NCBI GenBank assembly: GCA_001247695.2
Contig: LGRX02035258.1
Span: forward strand, 62,001-126,000
Source of the DNA: Cymbomonas tetramitiformis
Taxonomy: Eukaryota; Chlorophyta; Pyramimonadophyceae; Pyramimonadales; Pyramimonadaceae
Direction: 5' to 3'
Length of the DNA: 64,000 nucleotides
This document shows positions 26,505 through 35,745 of the stretch, in pieces. The position numbers and the translations under genes are program-made. How positions within the stretch are numbered: position 1 is the first letter of the stretch; the number at the start of each line of letters is the position of its first letter. The notes beneath the pieces are model-generated. The model was not told the origin of the DNA, made no database searches, and saw nothing but the letters and a program-made list of their open reading frames with translations.

Positions 26505-26565
26505 TTTTGTTTTAGAGAGGTTAGTTTGATTAACGATTTTGTTTTTATATAAATAACGTAATAAT

Positions 26566-27285
26566 ATGTCCGTCACGATTGTCTTGAGCTACTACAATCA
26601 AACGTTTGATTTATTACAGAAACATGTGAACCATTGGAATGAATTTGAAAATAAAGATCAATTCAAATTCATTATTGTGGATGATTGTAGCAAGAAGATG
26701 AAATTAGAACATTTGATAGATTACATTCAAAGCAAGGTCGATATTCGATATTTTGAAGTCGAAGATGATATCAAATGGAACTTGGCGGGGTCAAGAAACT
26801 TAGGAGTAAGTCAGTCGAAAACTGAATGGATTATGCTTTGTGATATGGACACCATAGTCGACAACGAATGTGCAAAAGAGATGTTGAAAGCGACCAAGAT
26901 GACCGACAATGATAAGTATCTCTTTAGGTTCAATCGAATCGTACCCGAAGACAACAATCACGAAAAGAATTATAAAATGCATCCAGGGTTGAGAATGCTG
27001 CGACGACAAGATTATCTGGACGTGAATGGTTGCGATGAAGACCTTGTGGGAAATTATGGATATTACACACTCTCTCTGGAAGAACACTTGATGGCCGCAA
27101 AAGGGTTTGATTTGTATGACCTGGTGAACGCATACATCTTATATTATCCGGAAGGAGATTGTGATTATCTTGACAAGAGCAACAAAAAGAACAAAAAGAA
27201 GGTGCATCACAAAATGCAAACGGGCAAATGGTCGAATGATATGATTCGGTTCAAATGGCACGAAATTTTAATCAATAATGTATGA
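26566..27285 (+). CDS. Family 2 glycosyltransferase
   Basis: 239 residues with a GT-A fold: the first strand MSVTIVLSYYN, FIIVDDCS near residue 38, NLAGSRNLGV near 73, and the metal-binding DxD in CDMDT near 97. A later acidic EEH is in the acceptor region. This is the classical GT2 arrangement that transfers a sugar from a nucleotide donor to a glycan. It overlaps the methyltransferase gene at 27282 by ATGA, so the two are probably translated together. The donor and acceptor sugars cannot be read. Confidence 0.8.
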   Translation: MSVTIVLSYYNQTFDLLQKHVNHWNEFENKDQFKFIIVDDCSKKMKLEHLIDYIQSKVDIRYFEVEDDIKWNLAGSRNLGVSQSKTEWIMLCDMDTIVDNECAKEMLKATKMTDNDKYLFRFNRIVPEDNNHEKNYKMHPGLRMLRRQDYLDVNGCDEDLVGNYGYYTLSLEEHLMAAKGFDLYDLVNAYILYYPEGDCDYLDKSNKKNKKKVHHKMQTGKWSNDMIRFKWHEILINNV

Positions 27286-27920
27286 CAACAGAAGCAATAA
27301 TTAATACATGGACGGAATACATAGAGAATAATTTAATGACTTTAACATGCTTAGATGATGATAAAGAATTACTGGAAGGTAACATGTATTCTGCACATAA
27401 TAAAAAAGTCAAACATGATGGCATAAAACCAAAACAAGTAAATATTGTGAATGTTTTGAAAATCATAAATCCAAAAACAATTTTAGAAATCGGATTTAAT
27501 TCAGGGTTTTCAGCATTATTGATGAAAATGACATGCCCGTCTAGTAAAATGACATGTGTAGATATTAATTTACATACATATGTGGAACCTTGTTTTGAAA
27601 GAATATCAAAAGATGTCGAAGATCTTGAATTAATAAAAGAGTCATCGCATACTGCTTTACAAAAAATGATCACCTTGAATTATACATTCGATATGATCCA
27701 TATAGACGGAGATCATTCATACGAGGGTGCAAAAATTGATATTGATAATTGTATAAAATTATCACATCCAGGTACCGTTATATTAGTGGACGATACATCG
27801 TTATATTATATCGACAATCTTTGCCAGGAATGTATCGATCTTAAAAAGGTTGTGGAGTTTTCTTTTGAAAAAGCCGAATGCACTCGCAAATATAAACATA
27901 GAATATTAAAAGTAATTTAA
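27282..27920 (+). CDS. Class I SAM-dependent methyltransferase
   Basis: 212 residues. Motif I is ILEIGFNSGFS (~residue 67), CVDIN ends strand 2, and MIHIDGDHSYEGAKIDI (~residue 143) is the Methyltransf_24 acidic site, followed by ILVDDTS. This is the fold of sugar O-methyltransferases. The gene is coupled to a GT2 glycosyltransferase by a 4-base overlap, which suggests methylation of the glycan made by that enzyme. Confidence 0.8.
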   Translation: MTTEAIINTWTEYIENNLMTLTCLDDDKELLEGNMYSAHNKKVKHDGIKPKQVNIVNVLKIINPKTILEIGFNSGFSALLMKMTCPSSKMTCVDINLHTYVEPCFERISKDVEDLELIKESSHTALQKMITLNYTFDMIHIDGDHSYEGAKIDIDNCIKLSHPGTVILVDDTSLYYIDNLCQECIDLKKVVEFSFEKAECTRKYKHRILKVI

Positions 27921-27943
27921 ATATATTAAAGAATAATATAAGC

Positions 27944-28723
27944 ATGAAATGTATTCTAGTTACACCTGTAGGTAGAGAAAGATACTTGAGTAAGTTGTAC
28001 AAACATATCAAAAGACAAAAAAATGAATTCGATCAATGGCATCTCTGGATGAATACAATCATAAAAGAAGACATAAATTATATCGAGTCTCTTGCTAAGT
28101 CTGAAACGTGGATCAAAATCATTTACAAAGACCTGATAAAAATCATACCCGACAAAGGATCCTCTTGTCGAAATTTGAATCTTTTTTATGGAGATTACAA
28201 GGAACCAAATGTAATTTACATAAAAATTGACGATGATATCGTGTTCATGGAAACCGATTTTATAAAGAAACTGAAAGACTTCAGAATCTCTAACCGAAAT
28301 AATCCGATTGTGTTTCCAAATATTATTAACAATAATTATTTCAACCATATTCACAAACATATAAAAGACATCGATAAATCTTTACCTGAACACGAATATG
28401 CCATACAGATTCATGAAGTTTTCAAACACAATCAAATGACCGATTTTTATTTTGACGACATCGTGTTGAACGATTTCAAAAGAGTTGGAATTCAATGTTT
28501 CAGTTGGATTGGGAATGATTTTCCAAAAATGTTTAATAAATTATGCAGTGATCCGATGCGTCTCGACGATGAAAAATGGTTATCTTTCAAGTTTCCGTTA
28601 AAGGTCGGTGTACCGAACAAGGTTAGAGGTGATTGTCTATGTGTTCATTATAGTTATAGTTCTCAACAGATATATAAGGAAAATAAAAATGTATTGGATA
28701 AATATATAAACGATTATATATAA
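27944..28723 (+). CDS. GT-A type glycosyltransferase, paralogue of 44359-45204
   Basis: 259 residues. It starts CILVTPVGRERYLSKLY and has a metal-binding IKIDDDIVFM near residue 94. The paralogue at 44359-45204 has the same first motif (VTPSGRRRYL), DDDIVW and later C-VHYSYS or C-VHFSYG near the C-terminus. The DDD and the conserved WHLW block support a nucleotide-sugar binding site. Family number unknown. It is one of several duplicated pairs in the island. Confidence 0.7.
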   Translation: MKCILVTPVGRERYLSKLYKHIKRQKNEFDQWHLWMNTIIKEDINYIESLAKSETWIKIIYKDLIKIIPDKGSSCRNLNLFYGDYKEPNVIYIKIDDDIVFMETDFIKKLKDFRISNRNNPIVFPNIINNNYFNHIHKHIKDIDKSLPEHEYAIQIHEVFKHNQMTDFYFDDIVLNDFKRVGIQCFSWIGNDFPKMFNKLCSDPMRLDDEKWLSFKFPLKVGVPNKVRGDCLCVHYSYSSQQIYKENKNVLDKYINDYI

Positions 28724-28849
28724 ATGTTATTCATATTTTTTTTTTTTATGTCAAAGAAAGGTTTCAGTATCTCAATCGAGTAATAAATGAAATAAAGGTC
28801 AATTAAATACATACATGAACATTTTAAAAATATTTCATAATTAGTATAT

Positions 28850-29584
28850 ATGAAAATAATAGTAGGCAGTGTATGTGATGGAAGTGATGCATACATAGAT
28901 AGTTGGAAACCTTGTATTGATTCTCATATAAATTATTGTGAACATCATGGTTATGAGTATCATTGTGAAAGAATATTAGACAAATCGAGACCGCCACAAT
29001 GGTCAAAAATACTTGTTGCACTGAAATACATTAATCAATGTGACTATTTTGTTTGGTTAGATGCGGATACTTTGATTACCAATAATCAAATTTCGATTGA
29101 ATACTTGACACGTTTAATGGATGATAAAGATATGTTGATCGCATGTGACATTGTCGGATTGAATACAGGATTTTTTATTGTAAAATCATGTGAATTCATA
29201 TCAAATTTATTTGAAAAGATTTATTCGTTGAAATCTATAACACACAATGGTTGGTGGGAACAAACGGCGTTCATGTTATTGTATCATAATAATCAATGTG
29301 TGCGTGATCGTGTTTGTGTTGTAAAGGAAAATAGTTCAAGGTTATTCAATGCGAGACATTATAATTGGAGCCAGCAAAATAGTTTATTGATTCACTTTCC
29401 AGGTCCGGATAAGAAACACTACAACGATTCTTTCAAATCAAACGCGAATAGATGTAACGATATGACTTTATCAAACATCGAATTACACCAAGATAACTTT
29501 GAATCTAGTTTGTATAACAAGTGTCGAATGAAGATCAACAAAAAAGTACCAGGGTTTCAATTAAAAGAATCATTTATTATATGA
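28850..29584 (+). CDS. GT34-like glycosyltransferase (GMA12/MNN10 type)
   Basis: 244 residues. WSKILVALKYINQ is followed by YFVWLDADTL, the DxD of family 34, then GLNTGFFIVK, WWEQTAF and LIHFPG near the C-terminus, which follow the order of alpha-1,6-mannosyltransferases and galactosyltransferases of yeast and plants. Unlike those it has no signal anchor, so it should act in the cytosol or virus factory. It overlaps the next gene by ATGA. Confidence 0.8.
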   Translation: MKIIVGSVCDGSDAYIDSWKPCIDSHINYCEHHGYEYHCERILDKSRPPQWSKILVALKYINQCDYFVWLDADTLITNNQISIEYLTRLMDDKDMLIACDIVGLNTGFFIVKSCEFISNLFEKIYSLKSITHNGWWEQTAFMLLYHNNQCVRDRVCVVKENSSRLFNARHYNWSQQNSLLIHFPGPDKKHYNDSFKSNANRCNDMTLSNIELHQDNFESSLYNKCRMKINKKVPGFQLKESFII

Positions 29585-30372
29585 AGCTTTGTATTTTGAT
29601 ATTTGGACAATTTCGATCTTTTCAAACCAATTTGGAAAACAATCTTCGTGAAATTAACGATGTCTTTTTAAAAGGTAACGAAGTAGATGTTTATCTATTG
29701 ACCGATAAAAATACAAGTGGAAATTATGTTCAAAAAAAAGAAAAAAGAATTATTGAAATCTTCAAAAGATTCAATTGTAATATCCAAATAAGATACTGGG
29801 AAGACCTGGTACAATTTCATTTTATCGATAAACAAAAACAAGAAGAGTATCTAAAAAATCGACGTAGCGATAACGTCCGGTTGAACTTCACGATGAACAT
29901 GTGGTATCGTCGATTTTTAACTAATGAGTTCCGAAAAGAATCCGGTAAAGGTTATGATTTGTGTTTATTTTTTAGGCCTTTTGACACGATCATTAGAAAG
30001 TTAAAACCGAACGAAGAAATATCAAAAAGTATTAAAAACGCGATGACTGATAACATGGTATACGTGTCATTTGATACATTCATATATTGTAATCCTTCGA
30101 CTATCGATAAGGTATTTGAAATGACAAACTCTAGATTGTTTCACGATGAAGATATATGGGACATTAAAAATCTTTGTAACTTTTTCAAAAATAATGATAG
30201 TTATTTATATCATGCGAAACCAACTTATTGCTCGGAAGTACAATTGATATCATATATGTATCACAATGACATTAAATTCAAAAATATTAGAATAGATATA
30301 ACAAATGACAAAACGGAATGCAATAAAGACTCACTATTTTACATAATTCATAACAAATTGAAATTTAAGTAA
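29581..30372 (+). CDS. Glycosyltransferase-like protein with GQFRSF start
   Basis: 263 residues from the ATG that overlaps the preceding stop; the longer frame upstream lies inside 28850-29584. It starts LCILIFGQFRSF and has a middle block DLCLFFRPFDTI and a C-terminal YCSEVQLISYMYH. The GQFR start is shared in spirit with 52948-53799 (IGTLRGG) and with bacterial glycosyltransferase-like proteins of unknown specificity. No DxD is clear. Position and coupling to a GT34-like gene support a glycan role. Confidence 0.55.
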   Translation: MKLCILIFGQFRSFQTNLENNLREINDVFLKGNEVDVYLLTDKNTSGNYVQKKEKRIIEIFKRFNCNIQIRYWEDLVQFHFIDKQKQEEYLKNRRSDNVRLNFTMNMWYRRFLTNEFRKESGKGYDLCLFFRPFDTIIRKLKPNEEISKSIKNAMTDNMVYVSFDTFIYCNPSTIDKVFEMTNSRLFHDEDIWDIKNLCNFFKNNDSYLYHAKPTYCSEVQLISYMYHNDIKFKNIRIDITNDKTECNKDSLFYIIHNKLKFK

Positions 30373-30961
30373 ATTCGAATTCTATATGACTATTAAAATT
30401 GAGTAAACCGGTACCTGAGTAATGCCCGTATTTGGTGATGTCTACTTTAGGATAAGCAATTTTTAACCACAACTTTTGCATACATTTGTTCAATCTTTTT
30501 GCAGGATGGTGTAAATCATCTAACAATATTATACCACTATAACGTAGCTCTACGAGCTTGTCAATTATTTTTCGTTCGGTGTGTCCAAGATGATCGATAT
30601 CGATCATTACAATTTTAACATGCTTGATAAGTTCGGGTGTTAAATCGTGCAAAACGTTTTTAATTCTAAATTCTATATTAGATTTGGAATAAATCTTGTG
30701 TTCATCATTTTTAATATCGTCAACAAGATTGTACGTAATCACTTGATTTGTCTCATTGTGTGATAATGCAATCGCACTAGTTCCACGTAACGTGCCTATA
30801 TCTAGGATTGTTACATGATCGAATAACGTTGTTAAATACGAATACAATCGGTATTCACTCAATCCTGATTTACTTTCATAATACGTTTTATTGTCAAGTA
30901 AATACTCTTGATTTTTCATTACAAACTGATCAAGCGTATCATTATTAATCTCGATATACAT
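30365..30961 (-). CDS. Class I SAM-dependent methyltransferase
   Basis: 198 residues from the ATG at 30961, one base after the end of the upstream GT17 gene's stop region; the longer frame overlaps that gene and was trimmed. Motif I is ILDIGTLRGTSAIALS (~residue 50), followed by VMIDIDHLGHTE and ILLDDLHHP. These are the acidic and His positions of Methyltransf_24 proteins. It is likely to be co-transcribed with the GT17-like gene. Its tail overlaps 29581-30372 by 8 bases. Confidence 0.75.
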   Translation of the reverse strand: MYIEINNDTLDQFVMKNQEYLLDNKTYYESKSGLSEYRLYSYLTTLFDHVTILDIGTLRGTSAIALSHNETNQVITYNLVDDIKNDEHKIYSKSNIEFRIKNVLHDLTPELIKHVKIVMIDIDHLGHTERKIIDKLVELRYSGIILLDDLHHPAKRLNKCMQKLWLKIAYPKVDITKYGHYSGTGLLNFNSHIEFEFT

Positions 30962-30962
30962 C

Positions 30963-31751
30963 TTACAATAACATTTCAAAAAAATCCGGAAGGTACTCAT
31001 TGTCTTTGATTTCAACTTTTCGAAATTCTTTTGAATCAAACTTCGGATACAAAAAGTTCGTTTGATTATCGATAGCTCGTTGTAATTTTTTAGGTGCAAT
31101 ATATTTATCATTTGCGTATTTATCACAGTGATCGAAATTCGACACTTTATGTATAATAGCATCTATCCCACCAAAATAACTAAAATGCCAACCACAATGC
31201 TTGATAATTGGGAATTGTGGGAAAATACCCGATATATGCGTTGATTTTCTAATTTTTTCAAAACCTAGATCATATTTTTTTAATGTATCGTAAGTCATTA
31301 CAGTTGCATTTGACCATTTCACAAATGATTTACACGTCAAGTTGTAATAATAGAAATCTTGTTCTAGTCGATATATGTCCGATAAAATGGATTTGTCTAA
31401 GCGTCTCAACGTATCTTTATCGGGAATCTCGTCAAGATCCGTGAATATGATTATGTCATCATTTGACATTTGTAATTGATCAAAACCTTTTACGATATAA
31501 TTTCGTTGTATATCTATATTATTTGGTGGATTTCCATCAGGTGTTTCATCGACGACTACGTGGATGATTTTATGTTGATATTGTTTGAATAAAGTATTTT
31601 TATTATTGTGATAGAATAATTCTTTTTTCTTTCCACTGAATGTGTGTGTACTTTCAATTAATATGTGATGATCCACAAAATCATTTAGATATTTCAGTCT
31701 AAATTCCAACATTTTCAACTCATTGTTAATAATAAAACAATCTATAATCAT
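30963..31751 (-). CDS. Family 17 glycosyltransferase (beta-1,4-GlcNAc-transferase-like)
   Basis: 262 residues spanning the whole GT17 fold. The start IIDCFIINNELKMLEFRLKYL, HILIESTHTFSGKKK, the catalytic-region ITDLDEIP (metal-binding acidic residues), and GWHFSYFGGIDAI all fit bisecting GlcNAc-transferase (MGAT3) relatives. No membrane anchor. Reaction in the family: addition of beta-1,4-GlcNAc. The actual viral acceptor is unknown. It is followed directly by a methyltransferase on the same strand. Confidence 0.85.
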   Translation of the reverse strand: MIIDCFIINNELKMLEFRLKYLNDFVDHHILIESTHTFSGKKKELFYHNNKNTLFKQYQHKIIHVVVDETPDGNPPNNIDIQRNYIVKGFDQLQMSNDDIIIFTDLDEIPDKDTLRRLDKSILSDIYRLEQDFYYYNLTCKSFVKWSNATVMTYDTLKKYDLGFEKIRKSTHISGIFPQFPIIKHCGWHFSYFGGIDAIIHKVSNFDHCDKYANDKYIAPKKLQRAIDNQTNFLYPKFDSKEFRKVEIKDNEYLPDFFEMLL

Positions 31752-31762
31752 TATACTTTAAA

Positions 31763-33211
31763 TCAAGAAATAAAGTGACTACCCATATTATTGGTTCGAT
31801 TGATGGCCGATTGCGTGATGAATGATGCGATCGTTATCATGTTCCACAGTTCCATGCTCTTTTTTACGTTTTGATAATTATCATCAAGTATACACTCGGA
31901 CATTTCGACATCCGTGATCATTTTTTGTATATCTTGTTTCGCGGTTTTTAACTTTTCTTTATTACGAACAATTCCCACACTGGACCACATGAGTTCGCTC
32001 AACCGTTTGTGAATGCTATCGGTGTCTTCTACGATTGCAAAATTATCGTGGTATTGTGTGACATCAAACGTCTTTTTGTTATATGTTGATTTTGTGTCGA
32101 TGTCCTTTGAAATGTGTTCCGCCATCGCTAGACATTCCAATAGACTATTGCTAGCCAAACGATTCGCCCCGTGGAAACCCGAACAAGCACACTCGCCGGA
32201 TGCGTACAATCCTTCAATCGACGTTCGTCCGTTCATACCCGTTTTGATACCTCCACACATGAAATGTTGAACGGGAGTGATAGGAATCAATCCATCATAT
32301 TCTTTGCATTGATTTGCGATCATCGGGAACCGTTGTTTGAATCGGTGAAGATGTCTTACATCCAGATATATCTTACCAACTCCTTTCGATTGTTCTTGGA
32401 AGATACCTCTAGATAAGATGTCACGAGTGGTGAGTTCGGATACCATGAATCTTTTGAGATCACTGTTCACGATTGTCGCACCCTCTCCACGCAGTGCCTC
32501 GGTGATTAATAATTTTTTGTTATCCGAATCTAATCCCGTCGGATGGAATTGGATGAACTCTAAGTCCAATAGGTCGACACCCGCTTTGTGTGCCAATGCC
32601 ATACCATCGGCGGTAGCCTCCGTAGGATTGCTCGAATGTCTTCCGTAGATCGATCCGATTCCTCCTGTACACAAAACCACGATATCGGCGAAACGATCGT
32701 TGCATAACATTCGTCCGCTAGTATCCTTTGAAAAGGAACGAATCCCTTTACATTTTTTTAAATCTATCATCAGCTCGTATACAAATTCATTGAAATGGGT
32801 TGTGATATTTTGTTTTTGTTTTATTTGTTCGAACAAGTCGGTAATGATTCTTTTTCCGGTTTCGTCGTTCATATTATGAATACGATGTGTAGAGTGACCA
32901 CCTTCTTTTGAAAGATGATCATTGAAATTGATATTGTAATTTGACAACGACTGGATACAAGTTGATGCCATATTGCAAATGTTGGTGACTATGTTTCGAT
33001 TGTTATGATTCGCCCCAGCTTTGATAGTATCTTCTATATGACTCATGATGTCCTCTTCCGACGAACTTGCAGCAATACCTCCTTGAGCATACCAAGAATT
33101 GGAGGAGTCTATATCACATTTTGAAATGATCGTAACGGAGTGTCCTTTTTCGGAACACTTTAGAGCGAGTGCTAATCCGGCAAGGCCGTTTCCGACAATG
33201 ATAACATGCAT
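31763..33211 (-). CDS. nadB: L-aspartate oxidase
   Basis: 482 residues. The N-terminal Rossmann FAD site is VIIVGNGLAGLALAL. NSWYAQGGIA, LEFIQFHPTGL, TEALRGEGA, VQHFMCGGI and GLYASGECACSGFHGANRLASNSLLE follow in the NadB order, with the substrate-binding His and Arg of the succinate dehydrogenase/NadB superfamily. NadB oxidises aspartate to iminoaspartate, the first step of prokaryotic- and plastid-type NAD synthesis. Its partner quinolinate synthase (NadA) is not in the window. Length and motifs favour NadB over fumarate reductase. It sits inside the glycan island and has no obvious link to sugars. Confidence 0.85.
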   Translation of the reverse strand: MHVIIVGNGLAGLALALKCSEKGHSVTIISKCDIDSSNSWYAQGGIAASSSEEDIMSHIEDTIKAGANHNNRNIVTNICNMASTCIQSLSNYNINFNDHLSKEGGHSTHRIHNMNDETGKRIITDLFEQIKQKQNITTHFNEFVYELMIDLKKCKGIRSFSKDTSGRMLCNDRFADIVVLCTGGIGSIYGRHSSNPTEATADGMALAHKAGVDLLDLEFIQFHPTGLDSDNKKLLITEALRGEGATIVNSDLKRFMVSELTTRDILSRGIFQEQSKGVGKIYLDVRHLHRFKQRFPMIANQCKEYDGLIPITPVQHFMCGGIKTGMNGRTSIEGLYASGECACSGFHGANRLASNSLLECLAMAEHISKDIDTKSTYNKKTFDVTQYHDNFAIVEDTDSIHKRLSELMWSSVGIVRNKEKLKTAKQDIQKMITDVEMSECILDDNYQNVKKSMELWNMITIASFITQSAINRTNNMGSHFIS

Positions 33212-33271
33212 CTTTTGTTTTGTAAAACAATAGTTTATTTACTTAAATAAATTTAGAATAGAAATATATAT

Positions 33272-33535
33272 ATGAGAAACAAAACAAAAGCTCCCATTAA
33301 AGTGCCGAACGAAAATAAAGGATCATCCATCATGGGCGATATCGCGAGCACGGTGGTCACCGGTGCTGCGTTAGGAACGGGTCAAGCGATCGCTCACAAA
33401 ACCGTCGACGCGGTTGTGAATGCGATGACGACTACGACAAGTAAGCCAGATAACACCGAAATGTGCAAAAGATTGTATGACTTGTGTCAAACGAACGAAA
33501 CTTTGTGTAAAGACTTTCGAGATCTGTGTAAATAA
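33272..33535 (+). CDS. CHCHD2/Mix17-like small protein with heptad-spaced cysteines
   Basis: 87 residues. A basic N-terminus is followed by a glycine/alanine-rich hydrophobic segment (GDIASTVVTGAALGTGQAIA) like that of mitochondrial CHCHD2/CHCHD10/Mix17, and then by four cysteines spaced C-x6-C-x6-C-x6-C. CHCH proteins have twin C-x9-C motifs, so each spacing here is three residues shorter. TACTTAAATAAA lies 20 bases before the ATG. If the relationship is real, the protein could act on mitochondria. This is inference from short motifs. Confidence 0.5.
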   Translation: MRNKTKAPIKVPNENKGSSIMGDIASTVVTGAALGTGQAIAHKTVDAVVNAMTTTTSKPDNTEMCKRLYDLCQTNETLCKDFRDLCK

Positions 33536-33561
33536 TAAATAATAATAATAATAATAAATAC

Positions 33562-35745
33562 ATGCTTAAGAATGGGAGTAACGTCAAAAATATATGGAAT
33601 TCACTCGTTGATACACATTTGTTACCAGGCAAAATTAATAATGATATTCCTACTAAAGAAAATTTAATAGGAAAAGAAATTCAAGAAAAACAAAATCTGG
33701 AATATATGTTTCTGGCTTTAGATACAATGCATGATCTTTATGATCGAGGTTCAATGAGTACAGAAACAAAAACAGCGTTATTTAAATTTTTACAAAAATA
33801 TCGAGATGTTTTTAAACGTCAAAAATTATATAAACATACAAGGTTAAGTTTATATAATAATGAATTAGAAAGTCACGTCAATTCAAATACATTGTTTAAA
33901 GAAATTGCAACGGACATCAAAAAAGTAAAAGCGGCTTTCTTAGGTAGAATCATTGAAGCTCATAATGACACGGCTTTGAAGATTCTCTATCCGAGAGTAG
34001 AGATACCATACATACTAAATGAGCTTAACCTAAAGGTGGTTAGAGATTCTGGAGCAACATTTGAAGAGAATCCTTACAATAACCCTTTCGATGAACGTCT
34101 AGCCCTAAAAGTACGACTATCGGAATCTCATACGATATCAAATATATTTGATCCAGCACCCTCTAGTTACGCAGATCCGTTCGATTTACGGTTTGTAGAA
34201 CTTTTAGATAAAACACGTCATGCAACGTATGGTACTATAATACCAGATATCTCCAAACCTCTACAATATCACATGCTCTACAGTCACGATGAAATCTCAT
34301 TTTCCTTTCATCACTATGTAATACGTCATGATTTACAAGCATTTCCATTGTCACATATAAAAACACATTGGTGTCTCCAAAATGATTATTTTTTTATAAT
34401 GACCATTCAATTAAAAACGCCAACCTATAATAGAGCGTTACGAACTTTAGGACAAGCGACGCTATTCCAAATGTTCAGAGGGTTATGTCCGGGTATGCCC
34501 CACACGATTGTTAAATCTCAGAGGAAAGATAAATGGAATATTGAATATTTACAACCAATAATTGCAGATTTGCATGGAGTTGCAAAAGGAGAGATACTAT
34601 TCTCTGAAATATCAGTAGGTGGTTTAAATTCAAGTGACGATACATCTGCTCAAGTAATGCATCTATCGAATAAGGATGCTCATTTCTCGGTTACTCATGT
34701 AAGAACATCATTAATAAGCAAAATCAGAAATGGACTTAACAAGGGCACATTTGGGTCGGTAAAAGATGCATTGAAATTTGCAATAAAATCTACCACTTTA
34801 AGTGATTTTGAACCGGACCTGGAGGCTGCTTCAAAAATGAATATAAGGACTAAAAACGGCCGCGATCAATTTAGGCAAAAAGTCACCGAGATTATACAAG
34901 TCTTAGATCAAAAGCACCATGATACAAATCAGGAAAGTTTTAGAGCAAGAATTCGAAGAAATTATGGATTCGATTTAAAAAGAAAAGGAGATAATGCACA
35001 GGTAAAAGAATTAAAATTGATTAATGGTTTCATAACAAAAGCAAGCAATCTCAATTCAGATACCCCTAGATTACTATTGTCGACTGGTGATATACTATGT
35101 TTTATAAATGCCGCAATGAATAATGTACCTTGTTTATTCATAGGAAACGCGTTTGCAAGTTATATGATACTCGATCCGTTAACATGGTATAAATGGGAAC
35201 GACATCTTAGAACAAAAAATACTGCACATTTTGTGAGAATGGACTACAAACCTTTTCAAAAAGCGATGTATATATTAGCACGATTTATAATCAATAGTCT
35301 GGAAAATAATAAAACATTCATAAAAGACTTCGCAGAACATACCACTACGTTTACACCGGAAAATATACATAAATTACGGGGACATCTGCATGTTCTAGGT
35401 GCAGTTTTTGACCAGACACTTGTCAATAACAATAACGGGATCAGTACATCCGCATTAAACACACAATCTATGTATGGTGGTATAGTTACAAAGTCGTATT
35501 GGACATTCATGGCTCATAATTTTGTTTTAACTCCGTCTAGAAACGCTGCTGCTGCAAATAATAAACTGGAGGTACTTTATAAGAATCCTGCAACTTATCA
35601 CCAACCACACGGACAGAGTCTGGAATATATATACCAAATATTGGTCATTTTTGTAAACGTCTTATCCTCTATAAACAAAACATTGCCAGATTACATAACA
35701 TTGCACATGCTTGAAAATAACATTACGAATTCATTAACCATTTAA
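33562..35745 (+). CDS. Large protein of unknown function
   Basis: 727 residues without recognised domains, signal peptide or clear membrane segment. Residues 40-130 are helical. The middle (~230-300) is rich in His and aromatic residues (FSFHHYVIRHDLQAF). A stretch at ~495-535 (LLLSTGDILCFINAA, PCLFIGNAFASYMIL) is hydrophobic and might be a core fold. Its length and isolation suggest a virion or host-manipulation protein. The 3' end overlaps the convergent GT-methyltransferase gene by 4 bases. Confidence 0.5.
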   Translation: MLKNGSNVKNIWNSLVDTHLLPGKINNDIPTKENLIGKEIQEKQNLEYMFLALDTMHDLYDRGSMSTETKTALFKFLQKYRDVFKRQKLYKHTRLSLYNNELESHVNSNTLFKEIATDIKKVKAAFLGRIIEAHNDTALKILYPRVEIPYILNELNLKVVRDSGATFEENPYNNPFDERLALKVRLSESHTISNIFDPAPSSYADPFDLRFVELLDKTRHATYGTIIPDISKPLQYHMLYSHDEISFSFHHYVIRHDLQAFPLSHIKTHWCLQNDYFFIMTIQLKTPTYNRALRTLGQATLFQMFRGLCPGMPHTIVKSQRKDKWNIEYLQPIIADLHGVAKGEILFSEISVGGLNSSDDTSAQVMHLSNKDAHFSVTHVRTSLISKIRNGLNKGTFGSVKDALKFAIKSTTLSDFEPDLEAASKMNIRTKNGRDQFRQKVTEIIQVLDQKHHDTNQESFRARIRRNYGFDLKRKGDNAQVKELKLINGFITKASNLNSDTPRLLLSTGDILCFINAAMNNVPCLFIGNAFASYMILDPLTWYKWERHLRTKNTAHFVRMDYKPFQKAMYILARFIINSLENNKTFIKDFAEHTTTFTPENIHKLRGHLHVLGAVFDQTLVNNNNGISTSALNTQSMYGGIVTKSYWTFMAHNFVLTPSRNAAAANNKLEVLYKNPATYHQPHGQSLEYIYQILVIFVNVLSSINKTLPDYITLHMLENNITNSLTI

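Noticed and set aside
31763..33211. Succinate dehydrogenase or fumarate reductase flavoprotein
   Set aside because: Same superfamily, but the NSWYAQGGIA start, the length and the GLHGANRxASNSLLE-like block fit L-aspartate oxidase better.
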